A stretch of DNA of 64,000 bases from Planctomycetota bacterium. GTDB taxonomy: Bacteria > Planctomycetota > Phycisphaerae > Phycisphaerales > UBA1924. Made by a program: the position numbers and the translations under genes. This document shows, piece by piece, positions 1-8,473 of the stretch (position 1 is the first letter of the stretch; each line of letters opens with the position of its first letter). The DNA lies in NCBI GenBank assembly GCA_018242605.1, contig JAFEBP010000004.1:124001-188000 (forward strand), written 5' to 3'. The notes under the pieces were generated by a model, which saw only the letters and a list, made by a program, of their open reading frames with translations, was not told the DNA's origin and ran no database searches.

Positions 1-173
1 GCCCCGCCCGGGACGACCATTCACCTCACGGGCGCGCCGCCACGCCGGGACGCTCTCCCGAACAGAAATCTCACCGCGACTCAAATTTGAACGATTATTC
101 CGAAAATACCGGATTTAAGTTGGCAACTCCCATTTTGTGTGGCATGTTGTTGGTTATCAGGGAGATCCGTTCC

Positions 174-1133
174 ATGCACACCCGTTCGCCCGTGGTGGCC
201 GCGGCCGTTTCGGCCTCGCTCGCCGTGACTTTCGCTTCCGCCCGCGTCGCGGGCACGTACGCGTACACCATCGACCCCGCCCTCAGCGGGCTCGCGGCGA
301 CGCTTGATTCCTCCATCGCCACCACCGGCACCCTGATCGGAGACTACTCCGATACCAACACCGCCGGCACACGCACCAAGCCCGGGCTCTTCGGCACGTT
401 CGGCGCCACCGAGAATGTCGCCGTCAACGTCGGCTTGGGCGCGCAGATCCGCGGCCCGCTCAACACCGACACCTCGGGCGGCTTCACGCTCGACGTGGAT
501 GGCACGAACGGAACCGCCCGCATCCGCGACTACCGCGCCAACTTCGTGAACGGCGGGACGCTGCAGGTGCCCATCTCGATCTCGCTCAGCCCCGAGTCGT
601 TCCGGACGCGTTCGCCCTCCTCCACGTACCCGGGTGTTCCGGTCACGCTGCCCATCGGGCAGGCCACGGTCTCGGCCTTTTCCGTGCAGCAGGTGGGTGA
701 AGGGCTCGGCACCGTCACCAAGACCGGGCCGAACACCTATGACTTCACGCTCGTGCCGATCGTGCAACTGACGCTGACGGTCAGCGTGCTGGGCAACGAG
801 TTCACCCTGCCCGGCACGCCCACCGCGTTCCCGCTCGCAGGCTCGGTCGCGTTCAACGGTGTCACATCCACGCTGACGTCCATGCAGCCGGTGAACTTCT
901 CCCAATCGGCGATGCCCAACCAGACGCTCCCGCAGTTCCCACTTGCCCTGCCCACCGTGCTCCCGCCCGGCGGCACGGCCAACGTGTTGATGGACCTGAT
1001 CCTCACCGATATCTCGGCGACCCTGACCGGCGACCTCACCACCGGCGCGCAGGGAACGCTCGTCCCGGCGCCCGCCACGCTCGCGCTCCTGTTGCCCGCG
1101 CTGCACGCGGGTCGCCGACGGCGCACGCGCTGA
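174..1133 (+). CDS. Secreted protein with PEP-CTERM-like C-terminal anchor
   Basis: A 319-aa protein of unknown function, probably exported. The ATG at 174 is chosen over an upstream TTG at 87 because it has GGAG about nine bases upstream and opens directly into a signal peptide (residues 1 to about 27, hydrophobic core then ASARVA). The body is Thr/Gly/Ser-rich and beta-strand-like with no recognised catalytic motif. The last 23 residues have the three-part PEP-CTERM layout: VPAPAT, a short hydrophobic stretch (LALLLPAL), and a basic end (GRRRRTR). The motif is PAP rather than PEP and the hydrophobic part is short, so this is a variant. PEP-CTERM proteins are usually processed by an exosortase, which is not encoded here. 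The export call is firm; the sorting signal is likely; the function is unknown. Confidence 0.75.
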   Translation: MHTRSPVVAAAVSASLAVTFASARVAGTYAYTIDPALSGLAATLDSSIATTGTLIGDYSDTNTAGTRTKPGLFGTFGATENVAVNVGLGAQIRGPLNTDTSGGFTLDVDGTNGTARIRDYRANFVNGGTLQVPISISLSPESFRTRSPSSTYPGVPVTLPIGQATVSAFSVQQVGEGLGTVTKTGPNTYDFTLVPIVQLTLTVSVLGNEFTLPGTPTAFPLAGSVAFNGVTSTLTSMQPVNFSQSAMPNQTLPQFPLALPTVLPPGGTANVLMDLILTDISATLTGDLTTGAQGTLVPAPATLALLLPALHAGRRRRTR

Positions 1134-1139
1134 ACGCGC

Positions 1140-3119
1140 TCACGTCCGCACGCCGCGCCCGTACACCACCCACTCCGCCATCAGCAGCGCCGCCGCGCAC
1201 GCCACGAGCCACGGCCACACCTCCACCGGCGGCGATCCGCCGCGGCTGGTATCCATCGTCGCCGCTCCGATGCGCACGTCTCGCGGGTTCGCTAGCGAGC
1301 TTTCCGTCGCGTCAACCAGGTTCACCACCACCGCCCGTTCCGCCGCGTCACCTTCGACCAGGTACACCCCCGCCCGCGGCAGCACGCCCAGCCCGAGCAC
1401 GCCGTCGACCGCGCCCGAAGCGTCCACATCAAGGCTCGTCGGCCCGCGCAGGCCAATGCGCCCCGCACTCCCTCGCACCGCGACGCTCGCGGGCGAGATC
1501 GTCGTGAACGACCGGCCCAGAGCCCGGTCCGCCCGCAACGTGAGGTATTCCAGCGCATCGGCGAGGAAGATCGCGAACGACGGTTGCAGCGGCCAGTTCG
1601 TCTGTCCGAGCTCGAAGGATGCCAACACGTGGCGCGACGAACCGCTCTGAACCAGCATCATCAGCGGACCATCGGGCCCGGAGATGAGTTCGCTCACGGT
1701 CGCATTCACGCCCTTGGCCCCCGCAACCCACCGCATCTTCCACGCCCGGCCGATGACCAGACTGTCGAGCGTCGTGTTGCGCAGCAGCGGATGCTCCCGC
1801 ACCCAAAAGAGCGGCGCGCCCGGCGCGAGCGGCTCGGCCTCTTCGCCCGCCTCCAGCCCCGCCAGGGCCACCGGCCGCCCGAAACCGATCGACGCGCACT
1901 CGGGCAAACGCGCCGGTCTCGCCCGATCAAAGACGACGATGTCCGCCCCCTTGCCCCCCCCGCCCCGCTCGAACTCCTCCGGGCTCTGCACCTTGAGCGA
2001 TCCCGGCGCCAGCTCGGTGAGAACATCCTCCAGCAGCCACGCCGCGGGATCCGCCTCGTCGCGCGACGCGCCCCCGGGCCGGACCAGCACCATCGCCGGC
2101 CGCTTCACGGGCGGGAGCATCAGCCCGGCCTGGTTGTCGCTCGCGAGCGCATCGGCACGATCGGTGGAGACCAGCAGCAGCCCTTCCCCCGCGCCCGCGA
2201 GTTCAAAGGTCACGCCCGCCCGCCCCGGCTGCTGATCCGTCCGCCCGGCCACGGTCACCACCCGCCGCTGCTTCACCGCCCCGTTCACCGAGAGCGTCAG
2301 CGCCACCGGCGTCGCGTTCGCAGAGGTGTTCAGCAGATCACAGAAGACCCGCACGGTCGTGGGGTCGCGATCATCTCGCTTGGCCGCGATGCCCACGAGG
2401 CCGAAGTTGTCCGGAACCGCCTCCGCCTGGACGGGACCGATGCGTTCGAACCGAACACGCATTCCCGCCGCGAGCGGCCGATCGCTCTGGATCGCGGCGA
2501 ACGAACCGTCGCTCAGCAGCACCGCGCTCGCCGGTTCATCGGCCTCCGACGACCGATCCTGCGCCGCCGAACGCGCCAGTTGTACCGCGGCCTCGAGGTT
2601 GCCCGGCTGGTCGGTCTGGGCTACCGACTCGATCCCTTGCGCCACCGCCGAACGCGACGTGGTGAAGGGCGTGACGATCGACGCGTCGCCCGCGAAACCG
2701 ATCACGCACACCTCACGCCGCCCGGCCCCGCGAAACAGTTCATCCGCCATCGCCAGGGCACGCTTCTTGGCCCGCTGCAGCCGCGTGGGCCCGTCGGCGA
2801 CATCAATCCCGCCCATCGAGGCCGAGGCGTCCATCAGCAGCACGACCCTCTTGCCCGGACCATCGGCCTCTGCCCACAACGGCCTGGCGATGGCCCCCGC
2901 CAGCAGCGCCAGGATCAGCGCGTGCAGGAGCAGCAGCCAGCTCGGCCGCAGTTTCTGGAACGGCTCGTTGACCTGCGCCCCTTCCACCGCCTGGGGCCAC
3001 AGCGCGATGCTGCTCACACGCACCGGCCGGCGCCGCAGCCGCAGCACGTACAGCACGAGCAGGATGATCCCCGCCAGGCCCGCCGCGAGCAGGCCCTGGA
3101 GCGGGCTCAGAAACGTCAT
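1140..3119 (-). CDS. BatA-like N-terminal and VWA domain membrane protein
   Basis: A 659-aa membrane protein. The start at 3119 (MTFLSPLQG) is preferred over an in-frame start 15 codons upstream because it matches the usual BatA/aerotolerance-type N-terminus. Two N-terminal membrane helices (about 7-26 and 61-80) frame a basic loop. A von Willebrand factor A domain follows from about residue 90, with an intact metal-binding DxSxS motif (D97, S99, S101). A long Ala/Gly-rich region leads to a C-terminal helix (about 633-652) and a short basic tail. Such proteins are often encoded with a MoxR ATPase and a DUF58 protein; neither is adjacent. It ends 6 bases from the convergent secreted-protein gene. 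The family is clear, the cellular role is not. Confidence 0.8.
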   Translation of the reverse strand: MTFLSPLQGLLAAGLAGIILLVLYVLRLRRRPVRVSSIALWPQAVEGAQVNEPFQKLRPSWLLLLHALILALLAGAIARPLWAEADGPGKRVVLLMDASASMGGIDVADGPTRLQRAKKRALAMADELFRGAGRREVCVIGFAGDASIVTPFTTSRSAVAQGIESVAQTDQPGNLEAAVQLARSAAQDRSSEADEPASAVLLSDGSFAAIQSDRPLAAGMRVRFERIGPVQAEAVPDNFGLVGIAAKRDDRDPTTVRVFCDLLNTSANATPVALTLSVNGAVKQRRVVTVAGRTDQQPGRAGVTFELAGAGEGLLLVSTDRADALASDNQAGLMLPPVKRPAMVLVRPGGASRDEADPAAWLLEDVLTELAPGSLKVQSPEEFERGGGGKGADIVVFDRARPARLPECASIGFGRPVALAGLEAGEEAEPLAPGAPLFWVREHPLLRNTTLDSLVIGRAWKMRWVAGAKGVNATVSELISGPDGPLMMLVQSGSSRHVLASFELGQTNWPLQPSFAIFLADALEYLTLRADRALGRSFTTISPASVAVRGSAGRIGLRGPTSLDVDASGAVDGVLGLGVLPRAGVYLVEGDAAERAVVVNLVDATESSLANPRDVRIGAATMDTSRGGSPPVEVWPWLVACAAALLMAEWVVYGRGVRT

Positions 3120-3217
3120 GGGCGCAGGGTATGACAAATCGAGCGCCGCCCCCGACGCCCGCACGTCGCGGGTCCGACACGTGCGCTCCCCGCCCGTCCC
3201 GCCACTACCCTCCGAGC

Positions 3218-3619
3218 ATGGTTCAAATCTCCGCTCGCTACGCCGGCAACAAGAAGTGCGACCTCACCCATCAGGAAGGTGTCACCCTCCGCACCGACGC
3301 CCCCAAGGACATCGGCGGTGACGCCACCGCCTTCTCGCCCACCGATCTGGTCGCCGCAGGCCTTGCCGCGTGCATCCTCACCACCTTGGCGATGGTCGCC
3401 GAACGCCACGGCATCGACGTCACGGGCGCCACCGCCCACGTCGAGAAGCACATGAACCCCTCGCCCCGCCGTCTGGGCCGCCTGCCGGTCACGGTGACAC
3501 TCCCGGCCTCCATCCCCCAGGAACACCGCGAGCGGCTGGAGAAAGCCGGCCACGCCTGCCCGGTGCACGCCAGCCTCCACCCCGATGTCGAGTCGCCGAT
3601 CGTGTATATCTACCGCTGA
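3218..3619 (+). CDS. OsmC/Ohr family protein
   Basis: A 133-aa cytoplasmic protein of the OsmC/Ohr fold. Members reduce organic hydroperoxides with two conserved cysteines. Both are visible: C52 in a Gly-Leu-Ala-Ala-Cys helix and C114 in Ala-Cys-Pro-Val-His, the usual family positions. The conserved SPTDLVAAGLAAC segment is also present. Length is normal for the family. The ATG at 3218 is chosen because the family N-terminus begins there; an upstream in-frame start only adds Pro/Arg-rich residues from the spacer. Within OsmC/Ohr the sub-family is most like the YhfA-type OsmC proteins, so peroxidase activity is an inference. The next gene on the same strand, nuoF, starts 123 bases downstream. 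Confidence 0.85.
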   Translation: MVQISARYAGNKKCDLTHQEGVTLRTDAPKDIGGDATAFSPTDLVAAGLAACILTTLAMVAERHGIDVTGATAHVEKHMNPSPRRLGRLPVTVTLPASIPQEHRERLEKAGHACPVHASLHPDVESPIVYIYR

Positions 3620-3742
3620 TCCGACCCTACGAACACGGGCCGCTTCCGCCGACGACATTCCTTCCCACCCGGCCCCCGGCAACGGCCTCACTCCATAGAA
3701 TCCGCCCCTTCCCGTCAGCCCGTCCGTCAGGAACTTCACCAG

Positions 3743-5209
3743 ATGCCCTTCCACCCGCAAGGCCTCACGACTTCCAAGCCCTCCGGCAAGGTCAACCCTA
3801 ACCTCGAAGCCCTCGGCGGCCCGGCGCTGACCAAACGCATCCCGTCCTGGCCCTACGCCGACCCCAAAGGCCGTCACGTCGTCTCCTACGACGAGTACGT
3901 CAAGTCCGGCGGCTACGTCGGCCTGCGCAAGGCCATCGGCATGAAGCCCGACGCGGTCACCGAAGAGGTCAAGAAGTCCGTCCTTCGCGGCCGCGGCGGC
4001 GCGGGTTTCCCCTGCGGCCTCAAGTGGACCTTCCTCCCCAAGCTCACCGTGAATGAGCAGGGCCAGGAATCCGATCCCGGCCCGCGCTACCTCGCGGTGA
4101 ACGCCGACGAATCCGAGCCAGGCACCTTCAAAGACCGCCTGCTGATGGACTTTGATCCGCACCAGATGCTCGAGGGCATCGCGATCGCTTGCTACGCCTG
4201 CCGCATCACCACCGCGTACATCTTCATCCGAGGCGAGTACCACCACCAGGCGCACGTCGTCGAGGAAGCCATCGCCGAGGCCTACAAGAACGGCATCTTC
4301 GGCGGCAACGGCCTGTTCAACGGCGCCAACACCGCCCGCGGCGGCTCCTGGAAGGTCGATTGCTACCTGCACCGCGGCGCCGGCGCATATATCTGCGGCG
4401 AAGAAACCGGCCTGCTCGAAGCCCTCGAAGGCAAGCGCGGCTGGCCCCGCATCAAGCCGCCATTCCCCGCGGTGAAGGGCCTGTTCGGCAAGCCCACGAT
4501 TATCAACAACGTCGAGACACTCGCCCACCTGCCCACGATCATCGAGCACGGCGGCGAATGGTTCACCAAGCAGGGGTGCGTCTCTTCCCTTGGCCCGAAC
4601 AACCCGCCCAGCCACGGCACCAAGCTCATGGGCGTCAGCGGTCACGTGAACCGGCCCGGCGTCTACGAGTGCGAACTGGGCATCCCGCTCCGCGTGATGG
4701 TCGAGGAACTCTGCGGCGGCATCCGCAACGGCAAGAAGTTCAAGGGCGCGATCGCCGGCGGCATCAGCATGGGCATCCTGGGGCCCGACCAGTACGACGC
4801 CGAGATGGACTTCGACATCGGCCGCAAGTACAACGTTCTGGGCCTGGGCACCGCGTGCCCCACCGTCTTCGATGAAGACACGGACATGGTCGCGGTCGCC
4901 CGCAACATCTCGCGCTTTTTCAAGCACGAGTCCTGCGGCCAGTGCACACCCTGCCGCGAGGGCTCCGGCTGGCTCTACCAGCTCATGAGCCGCATCGAGG
5001 CGGGCGACGCCCGCACCAAAGACCTGGACCTGGCGCTGGAGATCTCTACCAGCATGGGCAGCATGCCCGGCACCACCATCTGCGGCCTGGCCGACGGCAA
5101 CAACTGGGCCGTGCGGACCATCATGAACAAGTACTGGAGCGAGTTCGAGAAGCGCGTGAAGCCGACCTTCGTGCCCGTCAAGGTCAGTGTCGGCGCGGGC
5201 GCCCGGTAA
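3743..5209 (+). CDS. nuoF: NADH-quinone oxidoreductase subunit F (NuoF)
   Basis: The 488-aa NADH-binding subunit of respiratory complex I, cytoplasmic face. It carries FMN and the N3 [4Fe-4S] cluster and takes electrons from NADH. The NADH/FMN glycine-rich motif GRGGAGFP is near residue 88. The conserved NADESEPGTFKDR and GAYICGEETGLLEALEG segments follow, and the cluster ligands are seen at C398, C401, C404 and C447. An AGGA lies about ten bases before the ATG. The protein is full length. Unusually, no nuoE, nuoG or other complex I gene is adjacent: the left neighbour is OsmC-like and the right neighbour is a convergent glycosidase. The call is secure; whether this copy serves complex I or another NADH-linked complex cannot be told from the window. 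Confidence 0.96.
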   Translation: MPFHPQGLTTSKPSGKVNPNLEALGGPALTKRIPSWPYADPKGRHVVSYDEYVKSGGYVGLRKAIGMKPDAVTEEVKKSVLRGRGGAGFPCGLKWTFLPKLTVNEQGQESDPGPRYLAVNADESEPGTFKDRLLMDFDPHQMLEGIAIACYACRITTAYIFIRGEYHHQAHVVEEAIAEAYKNGIFGGNGLFNGANTARGGSWKVDCYLHRGAGAYICGEETGLLEALEGKRGWPRIKPPFPAVKGLFGKPTIINNVETLAHLPTIIEHGGEWFTKQGCVSSLGPNNPPSHGTKLMGVSGHVNRPGVYECELGIPLRVMVEELCGGIRNGKKFKGAIAGGISMGILGPDQYDAEMDFDIGRKYNVLGLGTACPTVFDEDTDMVAVARNISRFFKHESCGQCTPCREGSGWLYQLMSRIEAGDARTKDLDLALEISTSMGSMPGTTICGLADGNNWAVRTIMNKYWSEFEKRVKPTFVPVKVSVGAGAR

Positions 5210-5227
5210 GCACCCCGCTTTTGTCGA

Positions 5228-8200
5228 TCACTTGGAGCCCGCGTTGAGAGCGAGCGTTAGCGTCTCGCCCGCGTTGATCGTTACCTGATCCTTGAACCGC
5301 ACGAGCACCCGAGTGCCCTGCGCTTCCAATGCCGCTTCCAGCGGCCGGCCCTGCACCGCCGCGGTCACGCTCCGCGGGTTCGGCAGCTCCCCCGCGTCCA
5401 GCGACACGGTCCGCAGCCGCAGCAAGCCCCACCGCACCTCGATCGACGCCGCGAGCGAATCGTTGCCCCGCTGCTGCGCGTAGCGCCCCCACCCCTCGCA
5501 CGCCACGAACGCGGACGCGAACTTCTCGGGGGAGATGTTGGGCGCAAAGCCGATGTGCCCGCGCGGCCCGTGATGCTCGAAGCCGCACGCCGCGACGAAC
5601 GAGCCGTACGACGCCATGGCCCGGGCGTAGTGGTTGGAGCACTCCACCTCGTTCCACGGGTTGCGGCGTGACGCGTCGTAGCGATCGTGGATGAGCCGCG
5701 TCACCGCGAGCCCTTCCAGCACCAGCCCCTCGCTGATCATGTGCGCCGCAACCTGGTGCTCGAAGCCGCTCATGCACTCGTTGAAGTACCCCGCGGCCCA
5801 CGCCTCGCTGCCCTTCCCCGTCGCCGCGGCGCTGCCGCCCTTGGGCCACGTGCACATCAGCAGCCCGCCCTCGCCCGGCATGGCGTACCAACGGCCCCCC
5901 TTGATCTGCGGGTCGAACCGCCTGCGATACGGCCCGATGTCGGGAGCCACGCTGTACTTGTACAGCGACCTCAGCGCGGAGACGGATTGCTTCCGCGGCA
6001 CGATCCGCGGCAGGCCGACCTGATGCGCCCAGAACTGGCCGAGCAACTGATCGATGTGACAGCCCGTGCCCGTGCTGTTGGATTCCGGGTGCGCCGGATC
6101 GGTGATGTGGATGAAGTACTCGCCGTTGAAGAGTTGGTCCACCATCGACACGGACCCGCGTTCCGCTCGCTCGCGGCATTCACGCGCGAACTCCGCGTCT
6201 CCCACGTCCTGGGCCATCTCCGCCGCCGCGCGGACGGCGGCGAGGAACATCGACGTAAGCCAAGAGATCTTGCCCCACCACGTGGCGTCCAGCGTGTTGT
6301 ACTGCGCACCGTCCAGCAGCCCGTCGCCGTCGGTGTCGCGGTCGAGCAGGCAGCGGGTCGCCCTCTTTACACGCGGCCAGATCCGTCGAAGCATCGCGTC
6401 GTCGCGCGACATCTGGTGCTCGCGCAGCGCCCGCAGGATCGCCCCCGCCTGTCCGTCCACCGCGAGTTCTCTCGCCGCCTCGCCCCGGTAGTGGATGACC
6501 CCCGTGTCGTCGTCAAACTCGGCGCCAAAGTCCACCCGCTCGCGGAGCGAGCGTTCCAACGCGGGGAAGAGCCGCCCCACCGCCTGCGCGTAATGCCACA
6601 CGTGTGCGCAGGTGCCCGCGCAGCAGTGCGTGCCCTCCCAGGCGTAGAACCGGCCGCTGTCGAACAGGTGGCACGTCGACGTCGCGAGCGTCGATGTGTT
6701 CGCCATCGTCCGGTCCAGGAACCAGTGTGGAAGCGTCGAGTCGTACCAGGTGTCGCGCCACAGCCGCGTGCGGGCCGTGAGTTCCGCCTCGTCGCGTGCG
6801 ATCAGGTCCACCACCGCCATCGCGCTCTCGAACGGCGCGTAGTGACGCTTCAGGGTCTTGATGTCCTTGAGGAACCGCATCTGCTCCCGCGGCGGGATCG
6901 CGAAGTGCCACGCGTACACGAAGGTCACAGTCACCTCTGCTCCCACCTCGAGCCTGACGCGGCGAGAGACCCGGGCCACCGGCTGGGTGGGAAACTCCGC
7001 CCTCGCGGTATCGCCCGCAGCCCCCGGGCTCGCCTCGTCGGCCGGGTCACCGCCCAGAATCGCCAACGCCATGGTGCCGAAATCCGGCTGCTCTTCCAGC
7101 GTCACCGGCTCCGTCCGCGCCTGGTCGGTCTGCACGAAGTCGTCGCACCCGATCTGCCCCCAGCCGCCGGTGAAGCCGTCGAGAATCTGCAGGCGTGCCT
7201 CGCGCCCCGCGAACTCCCTCACATCCCAGTTCTCCAGCCGCATGCGGTTGTCGTTGCGACCGGTCGCGGTGCGCACCGGCGCACCATCGATCACAAGGCT
7301 CACGCACGTCTGGCCGGGATGGTTGCCCCCGCCGATGCGGAAACTCAGCCAGTCGCGGCTGATGACGAACGAATCGCTGAGCATCGATCCGATGTGCGTG
7401 TCCGCCTTGCCGACGTCATCGCCCGTGCGGGTCTCATGGCTGTTCACCAGCCAGCGGCCCTGAGCGTTCACGTCGCCCTGGTAGTCGGCGATGTCGGACA
7501 CGTTGCGGGGCGTAGTGCCGAAGGCCGTGCCGGTCACGGCCCACCCCTTGTACGTCCCCTTCTCGAAGTCTTCGATCACCACGTCTTCTCGCCGCGTCGA
7601 ACGTGCCGCGACCGGCGCCGCTTCCACGCCGCACTCGACCGCGGCGTACCGCTCCCCGCGCACTACGCGGTTCACTCGCCACCCCCGCCCCTGCTGCCCG
7701 CTGCGGATGCACGCCGCGTTGGCCAGCGTGCCCGCAACCTCCACCTCCACCGCTTTGGCCGAAGTGTTGCGCAGCCGCACACGCATCAGCGTCGCAGGCA
7801 GGCCCGACGCCTCAACGTCTAGAGGACTGAACGGCGAGAACGCTTCGAGATTCACGACGACGGGGCATCCGGGATCGGTGTACTCGATCTCCGCGATCGG
7901 CCACCGCCCCTTGAACGCGATCTCGTCAAAGCCGGTAGCGTCCAGCGGACGAGCATCGCCCCCGTCGATGCGCACGCTCAGCCCCTGCTCAAACGGCTGG
8001 GCCGGCCGTGCGGGCTTGGCATAAAGCGGGCCCGCCGTGGAACTCCACTCCGGAGCTTGCGGAAGATTGAAGATGTCCCAATGCCAGAGCCGACCGTCGC
8101 CGGACAGATACACCTGTCCGCAGCAGATGCCGCCGACCGGAAAGCCGATGAACGCCAGCTCATTCCTGGATTTTCGGTACACCGTGGGGCCGCCGGGCTC

Positions 8201-8440
8201 AAAGAGCGAACGCACCCAGCGGGCGTCCCACTTCTTGTCGGCCGGAATCGGAAACTGATCGTCATCAACCGCGAAGGGACCGGCGATCGCTCCGCGGGGC
8301 AAGACCCCGCCCATCGCCGCGAGCAGCGCACCGCCGGTGAGCATGAACTCGCGTCTCGAGAAGATCGACGCCTCGCCATCGGGCGAGCAGCATCCGCCGC
8401 CGGGCGTGCAGCAGTTGCCGCGTGGTGATTCCGGGTTCAT
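5228..8440 (-). CDS. Tat-exported GH116 family glycosidase (glucosylceramidase/GBA2-like)
   Basis: A 1070-aa enzyme resembling bacterial GH116 and the non-lysosomal glucosylceramidase GBA2. Such enzymes hydrolyse beta-glucosides or beta-xylosides with retention. The N-terminal domain contains the conserved stretch around FIGFPVGGICCGQVYLSGDG. In the (alpha/alpha)6 domain the predicted nucleophile is E602 (WEGTHCC, followed by GTCAHVW) and the predicted acid/base is D718 (YNTLDATWW). A twin-arginine signal (SRREFMLTGG) is preceded by about 28 residues containing two CC pairs, which is unusual. An inserted beta-sandwich-like region (about residues 290-440) separates the N-terminal segments. It lies 33 bases downstream of the GT41-like gene on the same strand and probably shares its transcript. 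Family assignment is good; the substrate is unknown. Confidence 0.85.
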   Translation of the reverse strand: MNPESPRGNCCTPGGGCCSPDGEASIFSRREFMLTGGALLAAMGGVLPRGAIAGPFAVDDDQFPIPADKKWDARWVRSLFEPGGPTVYRKSRNELAFIGFPVGGICCGQVYLSGDGRLWHWDIFNLPQAPEWSSTAGPLYAKPARPAQPFEQGLSVRIDGGDARPLDATGFDEIAFKGRWPIAEIEYTDPGCPVVVNLEAFSPFSPLDVEASGLPATLMRVRLRNTSAKAVEVEVAGTLANAACIRSGQQGRGWRVNRVVRGERYAAVECGVEAAPVAARSTRREDVVIEDFEKGTYKGWAVTGTAFGTTPRNVSDIADYQGDVNAQGRWLVNSHETRTGDDVGKADTHIGSMLSDSFVISRDWLSFRIGGGNHPGQTCVSLVIDGAPVRTATGRNDNRMRLENWDVREFAGREARLQILDGFTGGWGQIGCDDFVQTDQARTEPVTLEEQPDFGTMALAILGGDPADEASPGAAGDTARAEFPTQPVARVSRRVRLEVGAEVTVTFVYAWHFAIPPREQMRFLKDIKTLKRHYAPFESAMAVVDLIARDEAELTARTRLWRDTWYDSTLPHWFLDRTMANTSTLATSTCHLFDSGRFYAWEGTHCCAGTCAHVWHYAQAVGRLFPALERSLRERVDFGAEFDDDTGVIHYRGEAARELAVDGQAGAILRALREHQMSRDDAMLRRIWPRVKRATRCLLDRDTDGDGLLDGAQYNTLDATWWGKISWLTSMFLAAVRAAAEMAQDVGDAEFARECRERAERGSVSMVDQLFNGEYFIHITDPAHPESNSTGTGCHIDQLLGQFWAHQVGLPRIVPRKQSVSALRSLYKYSVAPDIGPYRRRFDPQIKGGRWYAMPGEGGLLMCTWPKGGSAAATGKGSEAWAAGYFNECMSGFEHQVAAHMISEGLVLEGLAVTRLIHDRYDASRRNPWNEVECSNHYARAMASYGSFVAACGFEHHGPRGHIGFAPNISPEKFASAFVACEGWGRYAQQRGNDSLAASIEVRWGLLRLRTVSLDAGELPNPRSVTAAVQGRPLEAALEAQGTRVLVRFKDQVTINAGETLTLALNAGSK

Positions 8441-8473
8441 GCCCCCAGTGTACGTGCCGGTCGCAACCGATCA

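Noticed and set aside
5687..7822. 711-codon + strand frame
   Set aside because: Antisense to the GH116 gene, with no ribosome site and a composition typical of shadow frames.
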